From NCBI GenBank assembly GCA_020736575.1, contig JAGPYM010000008.1, positions 868,001 through 932,000 on the forward strand: a DNA stretch of 64,000 nt. Direction: 5' to 3'. The first letter of the stretch is position 1; every line of letters begins with the position of its first letter. The notes under the pieces are model-generated. The model did not search any database, had not been told where the DNA came from, and worked only from the letters and a program-made list of their open reading frames with translations. Shown here in pieces: positions 23,832 to 32,776 of the stretch. Source of the DNA: Thelonectria olida. Lineage: Eukaryota; Ascomycota; Sordariomycetes; Hypocreales; Nectriaceae. A program made the translations under genes and the position numbers.

Positions 23832-26127
23832 ATGGCAGCGCTCTCGAAACTCGTCCTCCCCGGCGATCGCAAGCTCCGCGCCGTTCTCTCCCGCCTCATC
23901 GGCCTGTACGTCTCCAACCGCTCGCGCATCTCGCGCGCCGTCTGGATCACTCTCTTCCTCGCCCTTGCAAATCGTATCCGCCATGCCATCTCGGAACAAA
24001 AGGCTGCCTCCGCTCGCGAGGCTACTCAGCGCGCCGCCCGTCGCGGTACCACGTCCAGCTCCAGCGGCGAGGAGACGCCCAGGAAAAAGGTCGAGCTGAA
24101 TCGCGAGTTCTTCCGCTCCCTGCTTCGCCTCTTGCGCATTGTCGTCCCGGGCTGGAAAAGCAAAGAGGCCAGGCTATTGATGAGCCATAGCTTCTTCCTG
24201 ATTCTCAGAACCCTCATTAGTTTGCGCGTTGCCGAAATGGACGGCGCAATCGTCAAGGCCCTCGTCAAGGGAAATGGCAAGGAGTTCCTCAAGCGCATTG
24301 TGTGGTGGATGCTCATTGCCGTACCGGCCACCTTTACGAACTCAATGGTGAGCATTATAACGAGCTGCCTACATCAAATTGACGTGTGCTTACATCCAGC
24401 CAGCTGTCCTATCACCAGGCCGAGCTATCGCTCAAGTATCGATCGCGCCTCACGCAATTCATCCACGACAAGTACCTGTCAAACTTGACCTTCTACGGCA
24501 TCTCAGCGCTGGATGATAGAATAAAGAACCCCGACCAGTTGATCGCAGTTGATGTGTCCAAGTTCTCAAACAGTCTTGCCGAGCTCTACAGTAATCTGGC
24601 GAAGCCCATGCTCGACATGGTAAGTTTACCATGTCAAACTGTCTCGCCGATCACCACTGACCCTGACCAGACCATCTACACCTACTCCCTTTCCAAGAGC
24701 GTTGGCGGCGAGGGCGTCGTTTTCATGTCTCTCCTTGTGCAGCTTTCAGCCAATGTTATGAGGGCTCTGACTCCGCCATTCGGCAAGTATGTCGCTGATG
24801 AAGCCCGCCTAGAAGGCGAATTCCGCTTCCAGCATTCGCGCCTCATTGACTATAGCGAAGAGATTGCTCTCTATGCCGGCCACAAGGCCGAAAAGGACAC
24901 CCTTGACAAGGGCTACTTTACTCTGATTAAGCACGTTAACTACATCCTGCGCCGTCGCTTCTATCACGGATTCATGGAGGATTTTGTCATCAAGTATTTC
25001 TGGGGCGCCTTGGGGCTGTTGCTCTGTAGTATGCCCGTCTTCATCAAGATGCCTGGACACATCGCTATGAACATGGGTGACCGAACAGAGGCCTTCGTCA
25101 CGAACCGGCGCATGCTGCTATCTGCATCCGATGCCTTTGGCCGCATTATGTTCTCGTACCGAGAAGTCATGGAATTGGCTGGATACACGTCCCGTGTTGC
25201 GACACTACTGGATGTCATGGAAGATGTGCAGTCGGGCCACTTCGAGAAGAAACTCGTCTCCGCTTCTGGCACAGAGAATAACGAGGCCGTCCTCAAGGGA
25301 CGAGGGACTGTTCACGAGAGCAAAGACATTACCTTCATCGATGTGTAAGTCCCATCTGAACGGAGATACGCTGTGATACCATGCTAATGTTCATCTCTAG
25401 ACCCATCATCTCCCCCAACGGAGATGTCCTTATCAAAGCAATGTCCTTCTCCCTCAAGCACGGCGACCACCTGCTAGTAGTTGGGCCCAATGGCTGCGGT
25501 AAATCCTCCCTCTTCCGTATTCTCGGTGGCCTCTGGCCCGTCTATGGAGGTACTGTCTACAAGCCTCCCTTCCACGCCATTTTTTACATCCCTCAGCGAC
25601 CCTACCTCTCCCGCGGTTCTCTCCGCCAGCAAATCATCTATCCAGACTCCCTGCGCCAGATGCGTGCACGTGGAGTCACCGACGCTGACCTCCTCGATAT
25701 TCTGAAGACGCTGGGTCTCGAGCACCTGGTTGATCTCTATGAAGAAGCCTGGGATGCGGAGGCTGAATGGCGCGATGTCCTCTCTGGCGGTCTTCAGCAG
25801 CGTGTCGCCATGGCCCGCCTCTTCTACCACCGCCCACGCTACGCTATTCTCGACGAGTGCACAAGCAGCGTCACCCTCGACACTGAGAAGGTCATGTATG
25901 ACACGGCAAAATCCCTCGGTATTACCCTCATGACTGTCAGCCATCGCCGCAGTCTGTGGAAGTACCACACCCATATCCTTCAGTTTGACGGACAAGGCAA
26001 CTACGTCTTCACCCGTCTCGACGCCGACCGACGACTCAAGCTTGAGGATGAGCGCGAGGACCTCGAGATTAAGCTTCGGCAAGTCCCTGAGCTCGAGCGT
26101 CGCATTGCCGAGTTGACGGCTGCGTGA
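23832..26127 (+). CDS. PXA2: Peroxisomal long-chain fatty-acyl ABC half-transporter (ALDP/Pxa2-type, subfamily D)
   Basis: Half-size ABC transporter that, with a partner, imports very-long- or long-chain acyl-CoA into peroxisomes for beta-oxidation. Exons 23832-24347, 24404-24619, 24671-25344 and 25401-26127; 710 residues. The N-terminal membrane domain contains [27 protein letters not shown] and the ALD-type loop [14 protein letters not shown]. The nucleotide-binding domain shows Walker [10 protein letters not shown] (497-505), signature LSGGLQQR (596-603), Walker B AILDE (to 621) and the switch histidine in TVSHR. Intron 1 must use the second of two adjacent CAG acceptors; the first breaks the frame. 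Assignment to Pxa2 rather than Pxa1 rests on length and N-terminus and is less certain than the family. Confidence 0.93.
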
Positions 26128-26606
26128 ATAGGCAAGAGGGGAGAGAAGTAGGAGGAGGAGCAGGAGCAGGAGGAAAGGATGAACAGGTTTCATGAAATGG
26201 ATTTTGCAATAGAGAGACGCGGCGTAATGTACCTTGAACCTATCATACCACGTATGTGATTGTAAAATAGCCCTATGATACGAAGTCTTCAGCCAAGAGA
26301 CGTTCTGTCTAAGGTATTCTTCACCCTGACCTCGTACTTGACACCCCTACATCGATTGAAATGTGCATTGTGTAAGTGAGGTTCATTTCGTAACCACCTC
26401 GTATTCCTACTTCAGAATTTTCTGCCATCCTCTCACGTTCACTTGTGGGCACACTCGAGAAATGGAAAAACAGCAAGCCATTTACTAACACCAACAGCGC
26501 CCAGTCCAATATTGAGGGTATCCGAGAAATATCAAAATACAAGTAGCCAGGTATGCGCCCCAACACCACCAACAAATGGAATCGCCCGTCAATTTTGAAC
26601 CTGCCC
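26128..26606. other. Intergenic between convergent ABC transporter and RBR ligase genes
   Basis: The 3' flanks only. A purine-rich GGA/GCA tract lies at about 26148-26177, just after the transporter stop. Confidence 0.5.
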
Positions 26607-29285
26607 TCAATCTGAATCCATATTCTCTGGGTGAAACTTGCACGTCTTGTCGTGGGCCGTGTTGTCACCAGCGACAATATCCCTATGGTTCGCACCACAC
26701 TCGAAGCAAAACTCGTGTCGACATTTGATGCCTGTGGGGAGTTAGCCATTCTTTGTGCTTGCAAGGCTTATCATGGCGACGGCGGCGGCGGCGTGTTGGA
26801 TCAGCGGCCACCATTGCACCTGATGCTATGGTGGCCTGTCCATTTCTGATAGCATCCCCAACAGAATTCGTATCTACATTTGATGCCTGCAAACAGTTGG
26901 CTTAATGCCCTTGTAATCAAGGTGGAAAGATGTTGTCCGCACGCACCAGTTCAGGGGACGGGGGAGACTTCGGGGGGCAGAAAGGGTGATATTAAAGGAA
27001 GCAATAGGGGCAACTTACAAGTCATATGGGAGCTGCAGCAATGTTAGTGCCTGACATATACTCAGATACATATGAGTTCAACATACCATCCGTCGTTCTT
27101 TTCAATGGCCCATCCACATCCTGGGCAAGGTTTTGTCGTTTGGCTGACCATGCGTTCGCTCATCTGCTCTTCGCGCTTGCGTCTCGCAGCAATTTTGCGC
27201 ACTAGCTCTGCGGCTTTCTTCGCCTGCTCCCGCTCTCGCCGAGCCCTCTCTTCTCGGCGCTGCATCTCTGCGTGGTCATCGGCAAGTAAGTTCTGGGCCA
27301 TGGCCCTGTCAGCCTCTAGTTGAGCTCGCTGGGACTCAGACCAGGCCTCATTTTCTATCTCTAGGCGAGAACGGAAGTTGTCTGGGTCGGCAAGCAGTTG
27401 GTCGTACTCTTCGCATGTCAAGTTCTCATGCCAGGGAACAGAATGATGGAAGCAGAAGCGGTGACGACAATGTAGACATGTGACAATTGGCGAGTCGGTG
27501 CCCGACTCGTGGATTTGTCCGGATCCGCACCCAGATGTGCACCAAACGAAGTTGTCGGCTTCTGACATGGCAGCGCGAAGCGCGAGCGTTTCATATCTAA
27601 GGTATCGTAGGGTTAGGTCGAGTTCAATAGAGTAATTCATCAGGGGACATGCCTCATAAATGTTTGCTTGTTAGCATATCGCTGAATGTCAGCATACTCC
27701 AGCACTTCGCGGCATTCGGGACATCTGATATCAGTCCAGAGTTTGCTGTTTATATCAGATTCAATGGATAATTGGATACACTCCAGGCATGTACTTGGAG
27801 CATGGCTGCACGAAGCGGTGATGGAAAATCGGGGGAAGAACTCGACACCCTTTGTTTCGGTGCAAACCACACAGTCAATTTCACCGACGACAGTGCTGAC
27901 TGGCACACGTTGGCGGGTGACAATGACATCTGGGGTATCTGGTGACTTCTGGTATTGCTGACCAAAGCTGTATATAAGAGAGGCAGTCTTAGTATAATCG
28001 AACAAACACGATAGTCATAATCAATGCAACGGTATATGATAAAGCAACGCCACTAATACAGGGGAATAACCAAGACAAGACCACACGGCCAAGAAACGAA
28101 AAGCCTAGGAAAACCTTCCACTAGAAAGTGCCTGGCATAGAGGAAACTGGAACTGGGGGGTTCTCGGAGGACCTACCGGATATCATCAGCTACATCGTCC
28201 GCAGACTGATCCAATTGGCGAAGGTATGCCACAGTCATGGCATTGTCATGCTGCTCAAAGAGGGCAACGTACGGGTTAACAGAGCTCGAGGAAGAGGCTG
28301 GAGGTTCAGCATCGGGCTCGCGGCGAGCCGTCTCGGTTTGTGGCTTGAGAGATTGAGTGGGAGGATCCTCGAAGCCGTCAATACCCAGGTCGGCCAAGTT
28401 GAGGATGGCGGCAGAGAGGGGAGCGTATCCACGTCGAGGCACGACAGTAGGTGTAGGTGGCCGGGGTGAGGTCTCGACAGTCGTACTAGTAGTTAGGCTG
28501 AATGAGGAAAACTCGTCATCGTCCAGGAGAACTGGCTTGTTATAGGCGAAAGCTGGGCGTGCTGATGGTGGAGCAGGGGCATCTGGGATTCGGTCTTGAG
28601 ACGTTGATGGATCCAACATGATGACCACCTCTTGGTTAGACACAGTAGACCTTCGAGAATGATGAGATCTCGTCTCGGCTTGGTCATCAGCATTGTCTTG
28701 GTTCCGAGTTACTGCCAGCAACTCCCGAGGCGCGTCCTCCACAGGAATCTCGCCCACTTCCTCATCTGACTCTTCGTCATCGACCAGCCAAATATCATCG
28801 TCGCTGTCATCCCCAAAGCCACCCATGATATCTGGGTTCACCCTGCCATAGACGCCCGCGGTGACCAACATGTTGTTCCTAAGAGGCGTTGCTTCCACAA
28901 ACGGGACGTATTTGCGAGCATAAGGGTCGGACGCCGGAGCAGGCTCGTCTGTGGTAGCGGCTTCCTCAACTGGGTTCTCTTCCTCGTGGTGACTCGATTC
29001 GGCGCGGGCCAATACGGGTTCTGGAGGGGCGGGTGGTGATGGAGGGGCTGGAGGGGCTGGCGGCGCAGGTGGTGCGGGAGGGGGAAGGGCCCTGTATTCC
29101 CTTGGGTCTGTCTCGGTCGTTGAGGTGGAATATGTGTATCTGAATGGAGGGTTCAAATCGCTTCGGGTGGTGCTGGAGGTAGAGGCGTCGACCGAGCGGT
29201 ATTCCGGGGGTAGGTCCGTTGGGGTATCAGGCGCCTTCTTCTTCCGGAACACAGTGGTCGCCCTCTTTTTGAAGTTCTTGAACAT
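26607..29285 (-). CDS. RBR-type (RING-IBR-RING) E3 ubiquitin ligase
   Basis: RBR ligases accept ubiquitin from E2 on a RING2 cysteine, then pass it to substrate. Exons: 29285-28177, 27967-27653, 27596-27087, 27032-27019 (14 bases) and 26731-26607; 690 residues. The first 370 are disordered, with a PPAPPAPP tract and acidic FGDDSDDD and DDEESDEE. RING1 begins at about Cys402 (CVVC) and includes CSHAPSTC and RCPECREVLEY. IBR contains FVWCTSGCGSGQIH and CRHRFCFHH. A Lys/Arg/Glu coiled coil separates it from RING2: CPGC, IEKNDG, then predicted catalytic Cys645 in GCSHMTC, CIKCRHEFCFEC and a His/Cys tail. Intron 2 is GC-AG (27652-27597). A second candidate last exon at 26886-26801 would give a 677-residue form. 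Splicing is inferred from conserved RING2 spacing. Confidence 0.85.
26801..26886 (-). other. Alternative (or decaying duplicate) terminal exon of the RBR ligase
   Basis: Preceded by acceptor TTTGCAG. It starts with the same 11 bases as the distal exon (GCATCAAATGT) and reads, in the same phase, CIKCRYEFCWGCYQKW then GHHSIRC before TGA. It thus completes RING2 with all the metal ligands but a different tail. Farther along, a stretch near 26775 resembles the distal exon's HDKTCKFH but in another frame, after a GCC-repeat expansion. Either a true alternative last exon or a duplicated exon with a damaged tail fits. Confidence 0.6.
27019..27032 (-). other. 14-base microexon of the RBR ligase
   Basis: Flanked by acceptor GCTGCAG and donor GTAAG. 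It supplies the last base of the predicted catalytic cysteine codon, then Ser-His-Met-Thr, and the first base of the next cysteine. Leaving it out shifts the frame and stops soon after, in either terminal exon. Confidence 0.7.
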
Positions 29286-29926
29286 GTCTCGACAAGGCAG
29301 GTACTAAGATGGAGAGATGATAAGAGGGAAGGACGCGTGAAGGTATGGCCGAGGCCTGTGTAAGTTGGAAAGTAAACAAACCAAAAAAAAAAATTAAGGA
29401 AGGAAGGCAGGAAGGAAGGAAGGTGAGAGGAGGGTAAGGCAAGTACGAAGTGGTGGTTTGGTTGGCGGTTCTCCAGGCAAGCCCAAGCTAAGCTGCCATG
29501 AAGGCTGATGCACGACCAGAGCAGCTTCAGGCGCAGTGAATCGCCCAGGGCGACAAGCAATTAGAGAGGAGCTGGTCTTGGTAGCAGAGTGGCGAAGCCT
29601 GATGAATGGTAAGCACGCGTCAATGATATCCAATCCAGTGCACAAGAATCTTTGTCGATGTTGGAAGAGTCGTTGAGAGAGGGATGACGGGAGGTAACTT
29701 AATGTGTGGGACCTAATATTTTTGGTCGTGGTGGTGGTGACAGGGCAGCTTCCAGGACGTCAGGGTAACTGGGCAGCTGCCTGAGATCACCTCAGTGAGG
29801 TGACCGCCATGACATCGCCATTATCACGAGCTAGCCCAGGCCTTCTTCAGCCTCCAACCTCTTGATCTGGATCTCCTGAAACCTTGCCTTCACTGGACCC
29901 TTTTCCCTCTTTCTTCCTGACCCCGG
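29286..29926. promoter_or_regulatory. RBR ligase promoter and intergenic region
   Basis: A GGAA/GGCA purine repeat (29397-29421) and an A-run lie in the RBR leader. A perfect inverted repeat TCACCTCA-g-TGAGGTGA sits at 29787-29803, upstream of the weak ORF at 29927. No other gene is seen. Confidence 0.4.
29397..29421. repeat. GGAA-type microsatellite
   Basis: A run of AGGA/GGCA units in the probable 5' leader of the RBR gene; imperfect, about six units. Confidence 0.7.
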
Positions 29927-30163
29927 ATGGCGCAACTAGTTATCCCACTAACAACCTCACGGCGGCCACCGACAGGCACCTACCGCAGTCCAACGCCCGG
30001 GGGCACAACACCAAGGCGAACTACTTTCAACCTGCCAACTTCTAGTCCGCATCCCCGCCGCTGGGCTGACTCGGCCTCCGCCCGTCCAATGGTGGAACGC
30101 AATGGCCCAAGGCTATCTCTGAGCTTTGGTCCGTCCTTAAGGCTCACTGAGGACGCCCGGTGA
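29927..30163 (+). CDS. Putative small ORF or frameshifted gene remnant, continued in the +1 frame to 30380
   Basis: The ATG at 29927 follows a pyrimidine-rich leader and opens 78 codons of Pro/Thr/Arg/Ser-rich protein ending CGG TGA. The +1 frame is open from 30141 to TAG at 30380 and would continue the protein for over 70 residues (segments such as DLLRPKRHFGAHLLSPSDVQ). A third frame is open 30337-30502. One explanation is a pseudogene with indels. Another is a programmed +1 shift at the TGA, as in antizyme genes, but the conserved antizyme core is not visible. Chance openness in stop-poor sequence is also possible. No family is recognised. Confidence 0.25.
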   Translation: MAQLVIPLTTSRRPPTGTYRSPTPGGTTPRRTTFNLPTSSPHPRRWADSASARPMVERNGPRLSLSFGPSLRLTEDAR

Positions 30164-30825
30164 AGCTGCCCAAGACCTGCTGCGCCCCAAAAGGCACTTC
30201 GGAGCACACCTCCTTAGCCCCTCCGATGTGCAGATCCCGGAGCTTGAGCCCACATCTCCACAAGCCAGAGCTCTAACTACCTTAGTTGCACGAAGTACCG
30301 ATACCTCGACCCTTTCCGTCCATCCCGTCGTTCTGAGCGGAAGCCCCCACTGTGAACCACCTCACAAGGCGTTCTCCTAGTTTGCCCACGCAGACACAGG
30401 GCCCGGCGGCTCGCCTCGGACACTCGGCCTTCCAACTCTCACGCCATAACCATCGACATAGGGATGATATGGCTCCAGATGGCCTCACTTTGAGTATCTT
30501 GTAAGTCATCACAGACTACTAATTAGGCAAATAAATCACAGAGTTTATAGAAGGAGAGCAACAATCATTCATAACGATATCGCATGTTTCATAGTGTCGA
30601 TATCTGATGGCTTTGGCATCATGTCAATACATCGCCCGTAAACTCCTTTCCCAAGAGCACTACATGCAGCATCATCACCCCATCTATGCGAACCGGGACT
30701 AAACTCCTTCACAAAGCCAGCTTGGTACCTTTAGCCAGCCGCTTCTCTCGGCACGCTTCAAATAACAAGAATCGTGGTCATAAACTTGCAAACACCAGCA
30801 CAGCCAGTAGAAGGACTGGCAACAG
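30164..30825. other. Intergenic; +1-frame open stretch, then 3' flank of coiled-coil gene
   Basis: It contains the open +1 continuation described for 29927-30163 and a well-formed donor GTAAGT at 30500, followed by a branch-like ACTAAT and CAG. From about 30520 it is ordinary A+T-richer flank. Confidence 0.35.
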
Positions 30826-32776
30826 TCAAGCCCAGCGCGCGATCCAACTCTCGCCTGTGCGGTCCGTCTTCGAGTAAAACAGGTGCGAGATGAGCGTTCT
30901 GTCGCCCTTCTCAATGAAAGCACGGCGCTTCTCCTCAGGTCCCCAAGCAACCAGCATCTGCTGCTTTCGAACCACCATAGGTTCTTTAATGGCGTCTCTC
31001 TGTCCGATCTGCCGCATGTACAGGGCCGGAACCACCGTGCACACATTGAGAAGCCTGTGGTAGAGCTCCTTCTTGGTCGGGGGCGGATCAATCTTGTTCA
31101 CGTTGAATCCCTTGCGATTCTGGAGAATGTTGCGACAGTCGAGGTTCTTGATCGAATCGATAAACTCAGGCGACGCGTTGAGCTCGCCGCCGTTGCTCCA
31201 CATGATGAATGGGTTGATGTCCAGGTAGAAGTGATGAGTCGACACTTGCAGCTTCTCGTATAATTTCATCGCCGGGTACACACAGTTGTTATCCATGTTT
31301 TCGTAGAACCAGCTCATCTTTTCCTTCTTGCAGAAAATCCTGAGCATGCTACATAGCTCAATCGTCATGTCCTTGCGTCGGCGCTCTCGAACTGATCGGA
31401 AAGGTGGCGAACTTAATAGAGCATTGAACGCCTCTGCAGTCCAAGTTCTGACAGAAAAGAGATCTAAGATGATTGTGAGCAGCAGAATCTCTATTAAATC
31501 GTGTAAACTAGATAAACGAACCTCTCTTCGGCTCAACCGACATCTGCATCGAGTTCTCGATGAAGCTGACAACTTCCGTGTACTTTGGAATGTCGTTGTA
31601 AAGAATGGCTTGGAAGATGTGGTCATGCAAGAATCGCATAATGATTGATGCGATAACATCCTCGTCTGTCTCGGGGAATTGGGAGGCGTGGACGAGATCG
31701 GGATACTGTTGGAGAATTCGCTTGAATTTATTAGCTTCGGAGGATCGCTTTCGCGCTGAGGTTTGAATGGCTTCAACACCCTCGCTATGGTCCTCGAGCC
31801 AAGGGTCCATGAACTTTTGGACCCAGTCCTGGATGCTCTCCACGAGCTCGTCATATTCCTACACCTAGGATTAGCACTCGGGCGATGATTTTGTTTTCGC
31901 CCGTTGTACACAACGGCCAGGGCGACTTACTCGTCCGATTTCCTCAGAAGTCAGGTCTTTGCGATAGGGCTGCAAGCTAAAAATGTGCGCTTGGGTATCC
32001 TTGAGTTGCTCTCTGAGATGTTGGTTCTCCTCTTTGGCCTTCTGCAGATCTTGTACTAAAGTGTCGGTGGTTCGCTCGATATCGGTCATGCCAGAGTTCA
32101 GGGAAAGCTTCATCTCTGCGATTCGCTCAGCAGCCCGCTCGGCTTTTTCTTCAGCGATTTGTTTTTCGGTAATGAGGTTGGAATTCTTCTTAGAAAGATC
32201 GGTCAAATGACGGCGCAGGCGCATGTTCTCTTCCTGCAGCTCCATCTTGGGATCTTCGCGTTTACGTCGGACAGCGAAGCTCGTCTTCTCGTAGCCTGCG
32301 GGCAGGTCTTCGTCGTCTGGCTCTTCCTCTTCCGTGGTTGGTTGGAGATTGGATTTGGGGCCTGGCGCTGACTGGTAGGAAACGGCGTCACCAAACATCT
32401 CCATTGTCGAGACATCGAGCAGACTGGTGGTTCCTGCCGGATCCAGGTCCATCAACATGCTTGAATCACCCTCTTTATCGGCGCTTGAATCAAAGTCCCG
32501 CTCAGAGCCACCTTTACCTTTGGATTTGGTTCTTGGGGGTGGTGCGGGCGGAGTGTCGGCGTCTTCAATGCTCGTCACAGCTTCGCTATAGCTTGGCTTC
32601 GAGCGCTTTCCGGTGGATTCGGTGGCCATGTCTTCCTTGGGAGGGGAAGAGGGAGAAGTGTCGGCCGTGCTCTTGGTCGTGGTTCCAGTCGCGGGTTTTG
32701 ACTTGTCCTTCTCAATCGGCTCTTTGGAGGGCCGAGTGGGAGGGGAGTCGGTCTTCTTTTTGTCGGATTCAGCCAT
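30826..32776 (-). CDS. Unrecognised coiled-coil protein, 606 residues
   Basis: I do not recognise a family. Exons 32776-31931, 31858-31522 and 31463-30826. Residues 1-160 are disordered (Lys/Ser/Thr/Pro-rich, with PPAPPPRTK and an acidic EEEEPDDEDLP). About 170-265 form a coiled coil (ELQEENMRLRRHL, EEKAERAAERIAEMK, LQKAKEENQHLREQL). A globular, mainly helical C-terminal half follows, with IQDWVQKFMDPWL, IIMRFLHDHIFQAILY, WSNGGELNASPEFIDS and VCTVVPALYMRQ. The globular part looks conserved (few low-complexity tracts, many aromatic residues). A helical bundle regulator or scaffold is possible, but no catalytic motif is visible. The gene model is well supported because the three joins keep phase. 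Confidence 0.8.
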
